Positions 1-12,871 are shown, counted from the first letter of the stretch. The stretch is 64,000 bases of DNA from Platycnemis pennipes (GCA_933228895.1 OW121849.1:124810849-124874848), one strand, 5' to 3'. Numbers and translations are program-made. The notes: generated by a model not told the origin, from the sequence alone.

Positions 1-266
1 AACTGAGAATTATTTTTCTTTCGTGGTGCTTAAGTCCTACAACATCGATCTTAAAAAGATCTTTTATTTTAAATTTCGACGCAGTTTTTTTTCATAATTT
101 AGGTATAATTTGCTATATAATTACTGGTTTTCGGGATTTTATATTTGAAACCAATGACATCTCAAACCATCTCAAATGCTGAGATATTTTGAAGCTTCAA
201 GAGTGAGATAAAGAATCACGAAGCTGGTCTGATAATACAAGAAAGATGCAATTCCCTGACGAAGCT

Positions 267-590
267 GCCGCATAAGCTATCGCGTTGTAATTCCGTTGCA
301 AATAAGTTGTAAACGTATTGTAACAGACTTTCAACAGTTTCACGACGTTGTTGCAACGCACTTCCTTTACAACTTACTTCAAACGTAGTTTCAATGCATT
401 CGGAACGCGATAAAGTGCGTTGTAAGAATGTTGTGAGAACGTCATTACAACGGACTTTGGTCCACCCTCAACAACGCTGTTAAAACGCGAAACCAACGTG
501 GTTAAGCGCGTTGTAGGTCTGTGGAGAAAACGTACTTGCAACGTTCTTTCTCGAGTAGCCCGCTATGGATTCGTAACATGGGAAACCTCG
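267..590. repeat. Degenerate 11-bp-period repeat block, left
   Basis: The stretch is packed with variants of an 11-bp unit, roughly AACGYRYTTRC or its complement GTAARYRCGTT. In the clearest part, near 289-325, units run back to back as GTAATTCCGTT, GCAAATAAGTT and GTAAACGTATT. Further right the opposite orientation dominates, for example AACAGTTTCAC, GACGTTGTTGC and AACGCACTTCC. Units are diverged and some spacers break the phase. It pairs with a similar block at 1120-1400, and the outer ends of the two look inverted to each other. It could be a minisatellite or the subterminal repeats of a foldback-type DNA element. The periodicity is seen directly; the element interpretation is inference. 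Confidence 0.55.
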
Positions 591-1119
591 TTGTAAAGTT
601 TGTTCTTATCGACTGCCACATTATTGGATAAATTCTTATTTTTCTCTCCTGGAGTTGAAATAACACAAGTTAGGTATATTCACAACGGTCACGCAAAAAT
701 TATCCACAAATGGTAATTTGGGAAATGCTTTAAGAGCGCAAAATACCCCAGTGGCTATCTTTTAGCAAGTTAATAATCATAATTGAATAAATTCCAGCCA
801 GCAGCTATATATATTTATGGCCTCCCGAGCAGCCATAGTTATCCGAAAACGTTACTCAATTAACGGGAAATGGACATATGGTGAAACAGGTCGTAGATAA
901 ATGCTAGGATAGAAATGTAATTTAGGCAGTTGGTTCTGAATGAGAACCAACTGACAACATATAAAATACTTATGTAAATATGCAAATCTTATATGAATAA
1001 AAACTTGTTTATTGGCAACATTTTTTTACAATTTTGGTGCTAGATGCACTCATGCAAGGTATTCTACAGTGTTTTGATTTAACCATTCGATTGGCTACAA
1101 AGATAGAGTTCCACGTGCA

Positions 1120-1400
1120 TAGGTGCCCACAACAGACACAAAATGATGGAAACGCGGCTGTAACGCGCTTACAACGTGATTCTTTGCTTACATATAACGC
1201 GATAACAACACAGTTACAGCATGATGTCTTCCAGGTACAAAACGGATTCACAACGGGATTGCAACGCGTTTACAACTGACTCCGTCCAAATTTTACATAG
1301 TTACAAAGCACTATTTGAGGTAACAGAAACATTCTTCAAACGAGTTTACAACGCGGTATAGCGCGTGAAGAACAACGTACTTGAAACGTACTTCCTTCGC
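1120..1400. repeat. Degenerate 11-bp-period repeat block, right
   Basis: Same unit as the block at 267-590. The cleanest run is near 1246-1278, with AACGGGATTGC, AACGCGTTTAC and then AACTGAC in direct succession. The far end, near 1340-1362, reads as the rough reverse complement of the start of the left block (CTAT..CGCGTTGTAA on both, in opposite orientation). The open frames across 1009-1279 on both strands are by-products of this low-complexity repeat and are not called as genes. Confidence 0.55.
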
Positions 1401-1430
1401 CAGGAAAGGGGTGAAAAAATTTAACAGGTA

Positions 1431-2794
1431 TAAAGTTTTCAATGAGATCATGCATTATTTTTAGATTTTTAGATAATGCATTATTTCAATGAGAGCAGCA
1501 TTATTTTTATAGTAAACTTTTCAAAAATTTTATTTTCTACAGCAAACCTTTCAATAATTTGCCTTGATCATAATGGGGCATTAAAATGAAAAGTTCTGCT
1601 GAAGAACTCAGAGTCACAAGGGTACACCGCGTCAATATTTACGCCATAAACTAAAATCAGAACGGTCAACTTTAGCCCTTTTAAGCTAACATAATCCGAC
1701 CAACGCTTGAATAAAATACAATGCTCTGCTTAGCTTCATCTGGGCCTCTGGCAGTCCACATACGCCTGAATCCTGATAAGCCACTATTGTTGCGTCATCA
1801 AATTTCCCAGGAGACGAACCGAAAGAGTTTACAAAACACCGATGCGTCACTGAGATCTCGACGTAACAACCGCTTTGTTTGTAGTTTGGCGCATTGCTGG
1901 TGCTTTTCAAAAGTAATGAAAGGCAATGCACTTCCAAATGGCTATGAAGAAATTTTATCAACAGCTTAATCTCTACAACTCTTCATATATGCACTTCGTT
2001 AAGTTGGCCAATTACCGATTCATACGTTTGAATCAAAGTTTTTACGAATGAACTGACTTTCAAAAATAACACCTAATTGGTAAAGTACATTTCTCATACT
2101 TTTCAACAGGTATTTTGTCATTTGATACTGCTGCGGCTGAAAACATGTTCCTGTTTATTGCAGCAGAAAGCTACTAACGTGAGTTTTAAAATGGCTAATG
2201 TCACATATGGGGAACCCAGAATGGAAATTTGGGAACATGTGACATACCTATCAAGTTAATATTTAGTTGTGGAAAAAATTTCCCATCCTTTTTTAGAAAA
2301 TGCAGGTGAATAGTTACAATTGAACTTTAACGTATGTACAACATCGTTCATCTACTATGCTACCTCGAGGACACATAAAAGGAGTAAAGTAATATTAACC
2401 ACTGATATATAACAATGCTTTAAGTACAAACATAGTTCAGTTTAATTAGACGGGTCGGAAGTACTAAAAAACCAAATTTGTTCATATTCTCCAATAACTA
2501 TCGTTATCACATCTCTGGTAATCAGGTTGGATGAGTTTTTATCCCACTAATTTCTAGCATCATGTAATTACTTCTAAATCTTACCAAATGACCTGCAACT
2601 TTTTTGCAATGTGATGTTTTTGTAATATCGTATTCAATGCGTCCGTCTGCAAGTCAGTTGACCTCTAATATTTGTAAAGATTTTCCCGACATGACTCCAC
2701 ACATTTGAATGATGCAAGTCGTCGGAATCAGTCAAAATATAAATTTATTCATACGAGGCAATATATGTTGTTTCGCATTTAATATTTATATGAA
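1431..2794. other. No recognisable feature
   Basis: AT-rich sequence. Short open frames of 60-91 codons occur on both strands, overlap one another, and show no recognisable motif or compositional support. I see no repeat or hairpin of note. Confidence 0.5.
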
Positions 2795-3925
2795 ACAAGC
2801 TGACCCGGCCACGCGTTGCTGTGGCTCAATCTGGTTAAATGGAAAGCGCACGTTTATAGTATGTTTAATTTCACAATTCTTATGGGTATACAATATATCT
2901 CAGCTGATCGATTGTTTTGCAGCTGGACACACATATTTGTATATAATTTTAACGTCTTTACATGACGTCACAAAGTAGAATATTTCAGGCAAGCATTTAT
3001 TTCATCCGCTAGTGTCAATCGAGGAATTACAGGTAATGTTTGCCTGAAATGTCGTGCAAGCAATATTAATGCGTTCTCAAATGGTCTCAGGATTCAACGG
3101 AAATCTTGCAATGATCGATCCAGAGCCTCGAGCGATGCTTTGTGCACCATTGTGCATTCATCCCAAGAAATAAGTTGGCATTTCTGAAATATTTGTCCCA
3201 TGCCGGATGATTTGAATATGTTGCACGTGAGTGTTTCAATGAATTGCAACTTCAATGGGATGCACATCCCGTCTCCAGTGTCGATATTGTATTCTCGATA
3301 TTGTACAAACCTTCATGGAGTGAACAAAACAACTAACCAAAGCTTCATGGAAATTGGATGAATGTTGTGGTAATGCATGAAGTTATCAATATTGTATCGA
3401 TACAGTATCGATATTGTAATGATACTTTATAAAACTTTGATAAAAAACACCTAAATATTTTCACCTCAATTTTGTATCAACAATGTATCGATGTATCCAT
3501 ATTTTATCGATATTATATCGATACAGTATCGACATTGAACTATCGATTTTGTAGAAACCTTCGCGGAGCGTACTCAATAACTTTCCAAAGTTTCATGGCG
3601 ATCCGATGAATGGTGTAGTAATGCATAAAGGACAAACACATTATATACATTCGATACAGTATCGATATTGCAATGATACATTCCTTTTAAAAAACTAAAT
3701 AATTTCACCTCAATTTTGTATCAATAATGTATCGATTTATCGATACTTTAGCGATATTATATCAATAAAGTATCGATATTGAAATATCGATTTCGTAGTC
3801 CTCTTTTAGGGAATGTAATCAACAACTTCCCAAAGTTTCATGGCGATCCGATGAATGGTGTAGTAATGCATAAAGGACATACAGACACACACACACACAT
3901 TCATTTTTATATATATAGAAGAAGA
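2795..3925 (+). mobile_element. Retroelement-like unit (non-LTR/SINE type) with internal triplication
   Basis: It opens with AGCTGACCCGGCCACGCGTT followed by GCTGTGGC, and closes with an AC-rich run (3885-3898) and CATTCATTTTTATATATATAG. I remember this pair of an opening AGCTGACCCGGC..GTTG and a closing ACA-rich TTCATTTTTATATATATAG from widespread insect non-coding retroelements of uncertain clade. Between them lies a tandem array of about 245 bp units, annotated separately. No coding frame is preserved. Direct observation covers the ends and the array; family assignment is from memory and is tentative. Confidence 0.45.
3270..3882 (+). repeat. Tandem array, about 245 bp unit, 2-3 copies, rich in ATCGAT
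   Basis: The phrases 'TTTCATGGCGATCCGATGAA' and 'GTAGTAATGCATAAAGGAC' occur near 3592-3636 and again near 3837-3877. A more diverged version (TTCATGGAAATTGGATGAAT, GTGGTAATGCATGAAG) lies near 3343-3383. Between them each unit holds a cluster of ATCGATA/TATCGATA words and the phrase TTTTCACCTCAATTTTGTAT (about 3459 and 3706). Units are near 3383-3630 and 3631-3882, with a partial first unit from about 3270. The periodicity is direct observation. Confidence 0.75.
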
Positions 3926-5480
3926 TGAATATGACACATATATATGACTATTATATTCATTCGACACTAAATTTCCAAAGTATTGAGTTTCAAAAAACGT
4001 ACTTCATAAATTCAAATTATTTATCCAAATTCACAGTTAAGTTAGCGGTTTAACATTTATCAAGTAATTCAATGCATTTCGTTATACGAATTCAAATTGA
4101 TAGGGATGAACGGGGTATACAAAAATATGAAAAATACTCATGAGATATCTAATTACAGAATGGCAAGTAAAATAGTGGGAATAGATGAAAAATGTTCCAA
4201 GCGCCGGTGAAAAAAGAAATGTGGGAAAGGAGAAGGGTGAAAAGAAGGGAAACAATGTAGGCATATTGTGGATATTTAGAGAAAAAGAGAATAATGGAAG
4301 GAAGTTTTGTAAAAATAACGTTACTGAGCATCACGAGAAAAATACGATAGCGGAAAAGAGGGCATAAAGAGATTAGATGTATTTTGTTTGTAAAGAAGGT
4401 ATTTTCACAAAATAAGCAGATCTAAGGGTGGCTCTTCCCATTCTCGACCATGTAGAGGACATCACACAATCTTATCCGACCCTATCTCTTCAGTAGGAGG
4501 AAATTCATGCACTCAAACACGGGCAAACATCGAGAATCCAAGTTATGGCAAAGGTTCCAAACATTTGCCGAAGTTGCATCCCTAAATCCAAGGTAACTCA
4601 AGTTTAAAGCAGTTATTTGTCAATCTAAGTAGATAAACACCCGGAAAAAGAAATACATATGATTAAGAGACAGGTGGATTCAAATTGATAAGTATTCCTC
4701 ACTTCGAGGTGTGCAAAGATCGCAGATTCATATCCACGACGTAACTGTAGAAAGTGGCGGATAATATATTTTAGCCGTTGAAAAAAATAATCAATAAAAC
4801 TTTATACATAATCATATCATTACTAGAATTTCTATTGGATAAAACAGTTTTCCTCGAAGAGTTATGCCAGATGCTGGATTAAACGCCCTGAAATATAACT
4901 CTGATTTTCAGAACATATTATTTCAATTTCTCTTTATTCAATCCAAAATATCAATCATTTTTACCCACCATCTGAGGTATTCCAAATGGGAATTTATGTG
5001 AGAAAATGAATTTGAGTGTGCATGGCTTTTTTGTGCATTGCATTTTCCTCTCCTACATTCTCTGAAAGTCGTTCCTCGCAATACCACTGAAGTTCATATC
5101 TAAAGCACAACAATACCTACCACAAAATTTGTTAGTTCCAAAAACTATCAAATACGTAGATTCTACTTACGTTTTCATACGTGATTCGAGGTGTTTCGCT
5201 CGAATAAAAAACATTTTCAGATCAACCTTATCACAAAGATTGATCGTATTTTTACCTCTAAACATATCGAGGCATGTAAATTAAGAGAAAGGTGACGTAA
5301 TGCATAAAGACGAACAAAACTGGAATTTTCATGGGCATAAGCATGCATTTACAAATGCATGTAATGTATGCATAATTAGTTTTCTTGAAGTGGACCCAGT
5401 ACTTTGGTAAAAATTGTTTCTCTTGCCACGCTTTAACCGTGGAGAATCTCAGTAGGACATCGGGCAGTCCTCATTCCCAT
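3926..5480. other. No recognisable feature
   Basis: AT-rich DNA. Purine-rich text near 4180-4370 gives overlapping open frames on both strands (about 60 codons) without recognisable content. No repeat was found by eye. Confidence 0.45.
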
Positions 5481-5522
5481 CGGAGTAATAAACTCCAACT
5501 GGTATTAGAGTTTAATACTCCG
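5481..5522. repeat. Short inverted repeat (hairpin), 15-bp arms
   Basis: Left arm 5481-5495 (CGGAGTAATAAACTC) pairs with 5508-5522 (GAGTTTAATACTCCG) with one mismatch and a 12-base loop. It may be part of a decayed SINE body, since similar TTTAGTACTCCG text occurs in the SINE at 8490-8815. The pairing is seen; its origin is inference. Confidence 0.5.
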
Positions 5523-7698
5523 GCGCTTGTGGGTGCTTGATTGAGCAGATGTAGATTTCATATCTTAGTGCCCAAGTGCTTCATTAAATACTCTTAAAAT
5601 CGGCCGATTCATTGACATGTCAGGCAGAGGACAAATGTGAATTCTGCCTTATGTCTACAAAGATTTTAGTTTACGAACGGCCATTGTAGGTTTACCAATG
5701 GCGCACACTTTTGAAATTCTTTTGTGGCATCAATACAATTTTAAGCGTATAGATAAATTGTTTTCTGCTATGGAGATAAAACATCTTTATTTTGATTATT
5801 CATTTTTAATTAAGTAGGTGTCGTCTGAAAAAGTGAAACATCAGAATGGTTGTTATTTTGCCCATGTTCATGGCCACATATGGAGAAAAGAAGAATATGA
5901 ACACATTACAGCCTGATACAGTAGCCATCATAATAGTAACTTTAACACGAAAAGCAATCATAATAAAATGTAGAGCGTTTTATGGTACTGTAGATTCTGG
6001 ATTCAAGATACAAATATGGAACACTTTTCAGACAATACATCATTTATCACTTGAGTTATATTTATATCCATACTAGAATTCAAATTCAGTTTTCAAGTAC
6101 TTTTAAGAACCTGAATGGATTTTTAAACGAGCTTTTAATTTTTTTCCTTATGTAATATTATCAAACCATACTTTTAATATATCAAACTATACTTTACAGA
6201 CTTTTGTACTTTTTACCTACTTCTAACGCACATACAGCTATGGTATCTAATCGAAGCATCTCGGCAAATTTCAGTTGTATGGTGATGATAATACCGCAGA
6301 AACGATCATAATTGTTCAAGCCTTGAAACTCGGAAATATTTTCAATGTTGGGGTTTAGAAATAGTTGAGTGGTTAAATTAAAAAATTATTGAAAACAGAT
6401 TTAAACATAGAAAATAAAAAAACCTATCCTATCATTGTGAACCATCAAACGTATGAAAGAAATGTTTTTTTGAATTAACGGACATGATGAAATATATTTA
6501 CTATCTTGATGTAGGAACATTTGCTTCTCCGTATGTATCACGATTTATGTGGTCAAAATTCTGATATTCTTTTTGGTGGCACTTAATTTCAAACGGAATA
6601 ATGAAATTGTAATCTTATTCCAATAATAAAAACAAACTAATTAATTGACCCAAAAAATACGATCCCTTCGATCACGAATATTTCTTTTACGAAATGTATC
6701 ATTCATCTATTTCATAACTGATTTATTTTTAGATTAACCTCACTGTATATTCTGGTTTATTCTGGTACACTTCACTTTGAGCCATAATTATTGCTTAATG
6801 ATTACCAATCTGCCTTTGCATTTCTTTTTATAATGCTCAATTGGCAGCATATCATAATATGAGGCCTTGTTGCCGGTAACCTTATTACCACTCAGAAAGA
6901 GAACAAATAATTCAATAAATTTACATAGTACATTTTTCCTCGAAACGTTTAACTCAAACCGCATTATAATTTCAAATAAGCAAAAGAGATATAAATACAA
7001 ATGAGATCACTCGCGTATTAATTGAAGACATTTTGAAGCCTTTCACTATTAAAAAATGGAAAATTACGGAAATCATATTCAATGACTTTTTCATTAATTT
7101 AAATTCATGGTGCCTTTTTACAATTAAATACTTGCGGCTAGCATTGACCGTTATAGTTCTGCAATTTTGGCATAGACTTTTTTATATTTATCCCAAATAC
7201 AGGCTGTTTCGAAACTTGTATTCTGGATACTTTTTCCACTGGTGGAATTCCAAAAATTTGGAGGATCAGACAAACTACTGGCAAACCTCAATCATTTAGA
7301 TGAAAATTCAACGGGATGAATGGCAAAGAATCACCTCTTAGAGCATACATAGAAATAGAAGTAGAATAACAGCTCTCTTTTCCACTTCCATTCTACTGAA
7401 CGACCATGATTTATCAACCAAACCGTTTAAATAATTACATAGGGCAAAAGCAAACCAATTAATCTACCCAATTAATATTTTGTTAAATGGCACTTTGTAG
7501 GGAAACAATAAAACCATTGTATGTAAAATAGAAAAATAAACTATTAAGAAACCTTAAATAAATAAGTGTGTCTATTTAATCTTTGGCTATATTATCTGAA
7601 TCTGATGTGTATTGTGTGGATATCGTGGGATGCGAAATACCTCAGAAAATATTTTTACTATGACTATATTGTTACACCTCCCCATGAGAATATTCTAA
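5523..7698. other. No recognisable feature
   Basis: AT-rich intergenic or intronic sequence. Open frames of 70-88 codons (for example near 5846-6076 and 7033-7299) have a composition expected of AT-rich random DNA and no motif that I recognise. Confidence 0.45.
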
Positions 7699-8031
7699 AT
7701 GTGGTACTACAGAAAAAATGATGAGGATAAAATATCGTAGAATGACCGTGTGACTAATAAAATAAGTCCTAAAAATATTTGAAGAAAAGAGAAGTCATTT
7801 GAAAACGTGAAGAGACGAGACGGCAGAATAGTGAAGCATGGTGATATGACGAAGGATATCTTCGAGGGAAAATTAAATGGGACTTATTGCAAAGAAGACG
7901 TAGTTTAGGATGTATAGAATAAATTTTGAAGGATGTGAAAGAGAAGAATTTCGCAAATATAAAGAGTAAAAAGAGTAAAAGAGTTCGCTGATAAAAGAAT
8001 CGAATGGAGAGCTGCGTCAAACCAATCTTAA
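7699..8031 (+). pseudogene. LINE C-terminal remnant (copy 1 of family with WRAASNQS end)
   Basis: With frame shifts, translation gives the tail of a non-LTR retrotransposon polyprotein. Near 7699 it reads MWYYR.MMRIK, then VLKIFEEKRSHLKT near 7770, IVKHGDMTKDIFEGKLNG near 7825-7880, LKDVKEKNFANIK near 7927, and the terminal DKRIEWRAASNQS followed by a stop at 8029-8031. Intact insect relatives carry the order ..RRIKWTDR..LRHDGL..IEGK..GRPR..A.DR..WR.A.NQS. Here several stops and at least three frame breaks show it is dead. The protein region lies after the reverse transcriptase domain, so this is a 5'-truncated copy, as is usual for LINEs. Clade (RTE/CR1-like) is not resolved. Confidence 0.7.
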
Positions 8032-8489
8032 GATTGGTGACCGATGTTAGTCATTTACTCAGTTAGTCAGTGATTTTTTCACTCGGATATTAAAAGCAAA
8101 TTATTGTGACGATTTAAAACAAATAAGGGATCGAAATACGTAATATTTTTTCGTGATCACCAATAATTTTTACAGCAAAAATAGTGCCCCCGCCCAATAC
8201 CTCGGATAATATTAATCGTTATTAAATGTCTTCATCCACCACCATTATACAAAATGCCAAGGTACATAATCAGGCTCTGTCTCTAGAAAAATTCAACTAA
8301 CCAACAGTGGGAACAGTGAGGCTGGAACAAAAAATTACTTTATGTCCAATCATTTTGCCTTCGAATGATTGTCTCCAATACCAACCAGAGAGATCAAAAT
8401 CAGCTCGTCAGGTATTTCTGTTTAAAATAGAAAAAACGCAAAGGATGAAAAACTTAAACAAATATTACTTGGCACATTTAAAAGGAATG

Positions 8490-8815
8490 GGAGGCCAATT
8501 TGATGTGGCGGCTATAGTACTGGCCAAGGTCACGGGTTCGATTCCCGGCAGTGGCAGATTTGTCAGCGGCAAATATTTGAGTGCCTAATGGAGTGAATTT
8601 CAGGTTTAGTACTCCGTCCGTCGGATGGGACGTTAAGCCTTGGTCCACATGGTGCCTAGAGTAGGCTAATTCCGACGACGCGTTTTCCCCAATCTTTTTT
8701 CATTATCTGAAATGTTCTTACGATCATTCAACTATCCACCTATCCTGGCGCAATGGAGAAAATGACCTCAGCTGTCGGTTACCTCCCCTGAATATGCAAC
8801 AAACTAACTTAAATG
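8490..8815 (+). mobile_element. tRNA-derived SINE, plus strand
   Basis: A tRNA-like head holds an A-box-like TGGCGGCTATAGTACTGG (about 8506) and a good B box, GGTTCGATTCC (about 8536-8546). These are the internal RNA polymerase III promoter parts. The body then reads TTTAGTACTCCGTCCGTCGG, ATGGGACGTTAAGCCTTGG and GGTGCCTAGAGTAGG. The same body is found at 25925-26245, 26395-26572 and 15030-15260 on the minus strand and at 58500-58830 on the plus strand, so this is one SINE family. A 93-codon open frame crossing the head has no support as a gene. Confidence 0.75.
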
Positions 8816-9862
8816 GAATGCCAGTTGCATTTTCAATTGAAAGTGTCTGCAGAATTATAGGATTAATACAGTCTACAATGCAAAAAACAGCCTGGATTTC
8901 ACACGTTAATGTCTTGAACTGGGATGTAATGAATCGACCATGGAAAATCCAGGATATTTAGTTCAACTTAAACGCATAATTAATCATAGTGCCATTGCCG
9001 GAATTTGTGTTATTCGAAAGTGTTAAATAAGTTGTCAGTGAAACAGATGACGTTATGATGATGATGTAGACTATTTACAACTTGAATTAATCGTATTAAA
9101 AATTATTACTGTTCTTTCGATAAATCTAGAATGAAATCTTAGTCCTAGATAAATCTTTCATTTCATGATTCCATGGACTTCTAGAAGACCACTTCGTATG
9201 AAAACTTAATTATTATGGATTACCTCACTCAATTTATCGTTCACTTTTCTTGCGAATGGCTATTACTAAATGCATTATTCACTGATAGACAATATGCTTA
9301 TTTTGTAGAATAGTTATAGCTATTTTCAAGAGCTTGTTTGTCCACAGACTTCCGTTAACCATTGCATTTTCGCTACAGCACAGTTTAGGGTATGCCGGAG
9401 GGTATTGGCCAATATGTCTAGAAGAGAGACAGCGTGGTCATCACAAGCAGGCCTAATTATAAAAAGGTGTTCACGTCCTAATTTCAACCCTCTTTACAAT
9501 TCTGTTACTCCATAAAGTACCCCTCCTACAAAAGAATAAGTTAAGGTTCGACTAATCTTTCTGTCTTCCGATCACGTAATACCGTTTAGTAGTTGGAATT
9601 GCTGAGTTAGAGAGACAGTTCAGGGTACGGAAGAAGGGGGGAGCGATTGGTATAAGCCTTGCACTTAACAAGTTAAGTAATAGATTCACTGCTTAACGTC
9701 CCAAACGAAGGGCTAAGAAATGAAATTGCCCCCCTAAACAGCACTCAAATATAGACTAGTAATCCTGCTGGAAATATACGCAAAATTCGCAAATCGAACG
9801 GAGACCCTCGAGGTGGGAGGACAGTGCACTAGATACCAATACTCCCAAATTCGTAACTTGAT
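8816..9862. other. No recognisable feature
   Basis: Moderately AT-rich DNA without a recognisable coding region, repeat or hairpin of note. Confidence 0.4.
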
Positions 9863-10219
9863 GGGCGACTTTCTGTTGTCACCGAATCCCGAGGAATAGA
9901 TCTTCCTAGGAGTTTCACTCCCCTTCACCATCCTCAATTAAACTGTAAAAAAGAAAATATGTGTTTCAGTTTTAGCTCAGCCTCCCCTCTCTCTCTTTCT
10001 CTCCTTGTTTCTCTAAGCCCGTCCACCAATTCCTCCCCTTTGGGTGACTTTCTGCTGTCACCGAATTTCGAGGAATAGATCTTCCTAGGAGCTTCACCCC
10101 CTTCACCATCCTCAATTAAACTCTAGGAAAGAAAAATTGTGTTTCAGTTTTAGCTCAGCCTCCCCTCTCTCTCCCTTTCTCTCCTTGTTCCTTTAAGCCC
10201 GTCCACCAATTCCTGCCCG
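9863..10219. repeat. Tandem duplication, 179-bp unit, two copies
   Basis: Copy 1 starts at 9863 with GGGCGACTTTCTGTTGTCACC-type text and copy 2 at 10042 with GGGTGACTTTCTGCTGTCACC-type text. Both continue with GAGGAATAGATCTTCCTAGG, CTTCACCATCCTCAATTAAA, TTCAGTTTTAGCTCAGCCTC, a CT-rich tract and GCCCGTCCACCAATTCC. The copies match at well over nine in ten bases, so the duplication is fairly recent. Confidence 0.9.
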
Positions 10220-10475
10220 AGGGCTTTTCTTTCTTCTATTTCGCCCCAACTCTCCCGTTCCCGCCCCCGTTGACTTTGCCGCATCCGGATCCCTCCCTTG
10301 CCCGTGGGCATCTCGTCTCACCCACTCGATGGTCCATTGCCCGACGCCGCCCTCGTCTGCTTTCTCCCTCGTGCTTTCACCCCTTCGCCCTCATGGCCAC
10401 AAACTCGATACTGGTCCAAGACTCCGAACTTTCACTTCCCCAAACAACTAGCTGGCTTTCACTGCCACGCCCAAC
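10200..10475. promoter_or_regulatory. CpG- and C-rich patch next to the 179-bp duplication
   Basis: A pyrimidine-rich, GC-rich interval with about 20 CpG dinucleotides stands out from its AT-rich surroundings. It carries two overlapping open frames of about 75 codons starting at 10270 and 10298, neither with a recognisable motif. It may be a promoter or first exon, or the CT-rich 3' region of a mobile element. The evidence is composition only. Confidence 0.2.
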
Positions 10476-12871
10476 CCCTAATAATTCACGCAGGTGAAGA
10501 ATTCTATCGCCTTAATCATTAAATCGTTATTCAGTTAAGTTATTCTCTGGTCTCTCTGAAGGGATAATTTGTCCTGTAGACTCCAGGTGTAAGAAAACTT
10601 GGCGCAAAAAATATATACCGAAATATACATTCATATGAGATCTTCTGGAATATTAGAGTGGCGTGGGGATTAAAAAAAACGTTAATAAGGCTTAAGAGTT
10701 CTTTCGTTGATACACCCTTAGAGATTTTTCAGAAACGGAACTAATCAAGTTCTCAATCAAGGAACAAGGAACTAACAACAAATCAAGGAACTAATAATAT
10801 TGGTGACTGTACATACATAAAAACTACTGTAGTAATTTTATCAGCTATACTTTAGGATGCAACCGATAGGAAGGCCACCGACTCAATAAATTGCTATCGT
10901 AATTAAGCACAATGAGTGAGAGGGGTGCATTTTGAGCGAAACCCACAGTCTGAATGAGAATACTTTTATGTGTGTCAAGAGACCCATGTATATTTGCATA
11001 TAATACACCTTTCCATGTCATTAAACAGATGACTTCATTTAAGGGTTTTACAATTGATAGTGTATCTCTACTTCAACAAATCAGTCTATTGATAAACCTC
11101 AGATACAAAACTTATGGGATATAACTGAACTGTTGTCACGCAAACAAAATAGTGGAATTGTCGTGAATAGCATGAGAAAATCAAATGTATTCGTCTATCA
11201 AAAGTTAAATATCTTTATTCCACATGACGTATTACAAAATTGCCAAAAATCATTTTCCCTTTCCTGGTATCGTTTTCAGAAGCCGACAGGAAATATTCCT
11301 GAGTTCCTGCACTGCAGCTTTTTTTAGAAATCATATTTATTTGTCTCTATTAGAAAGAAAAACCATGCACTAACGTCTGCCTCCTCAAATCTTTTACGAA
11401 GGAAAAAAGCAATATCTAGGATACCCTTGATAGTAGTAATGGGCACGATTTTTCTTCGTAAGTTTTCAGCATAAACTAAAATAACATTAAGTTCCAGGGT
11501 TTGCCTATTTTTTCTGGTAAAAGACAAGCTGAACAATTAGAGAAATTTCCCCACTTAAATTCCATGAATCATGAATTTCACACGCCATTTCACTGGGTGT
11601 GCTTTACCCACACCGACCCCTCCGGCTTTTACTGCATGGTTGCCGTAAGTTGAGTGCACTGCTTAGTAAATACCTATTTGAGTGATTTATACTTCGACCA
11701 TAAGTATTATGAAAGTACGATGCATAACGACTCGTGAATAATCGAGAAATCATAAGAGGCTGCTTAATACCTTAATTATACCATCGTTCAACTCTCTTTA
11801 TTATCAGTCATCAATCTTAGGACTAGCATTATGTAGTTTTCCTTGTTATATCTTACGTGCGAAAATTACCTCAGTTAACAAAATTAACTCAACAAATTCA
11901 ATTCTTATGATCTGGAAATAGGCATGAAAGATATAGTTCAGGCAGTACATCAGCAAGACAGGAGCAATATGATAGTGATGAATCTGCCGAAAATTGGGAG
12001 ATTCAGGGATGTTTTCTTATTTATTCTTTTTTATTCTTTCCTTATTTCCTCTCTCTCATTTGTGAACAGGATGCAACTTGGATTATTAGAAATCGATTTG
12101 AAAAAAAGTAGAAAAGTTTTAATTCTAAACACCTACCATCACTAACATCACCACATAATGCAAACAATATATGAAGCATTAAAATACATGTGTAAGCATT
12201 CAAAATGAATAATTTTTCATCTGTGGTAACTCATAGCAACAGTATTTTGGCACATCCTCACATAGTAGCGAAAAAGTAACCTGGATCATTAACAATTATG
12301 TTTAAATTTGGTCGGTTGCAAAGTCAGTGTTGTCTTTCTTAATGCTATAAATCTGAATCAAGGATATCATTTTGAGTATGTTAAATATAAATATATTGAA
12401 TTAATTGATACCGTCACATTCTTTAAAAAAATTATTTTTCATTCACTCGGCAAAATGCAAACCTTTGCATAGTTTCAAAGAGGAAATATTTAGTATATGC
12501 TTCAGTGACGGAACATAATCTGTCAACAGTACGATAGTTGCGAGCTGCGAACTTGTTACAAGTAAAACAAAGCATTATCACACAATATAAATATATAAAT
12601 TAATGGTATCCTGTTAAAGTCATGCCTCAATCTCTCATCGGATCATGGAAATTTTTAATTTGACATTAATATAGTTTATTCTTAAAGAAGTTTACCTGCA
12701 AGACGAGCTGCAACGTGATCAGTTTGGGTCTGACGTTTATAACAGAGACGAATATTTTTTACGTGTAAATTCTAAAAATGAAATGAACGCCGAAACATAA
12801 ATACTATTAAGTACTATAAACTAAATGTAAATACTATACAGTTTGACAATCACTTTGTATCCTTTGTTTGT
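10476..12871. other. No recognisable gene or repeat
   Basis: AT-rich. The only structure I noticed is a small GGTGTG/CACACC stem near 11597-11616. Open frames (64-73 codons) have no recognisable content. Confidence 0.4.

Noticed and set aside
3270..3882. Possible CRISPR-like array
   Set aside because: Units are about 245 bp, diverged throughout and without unique spacers; the setting is eukaryotic.
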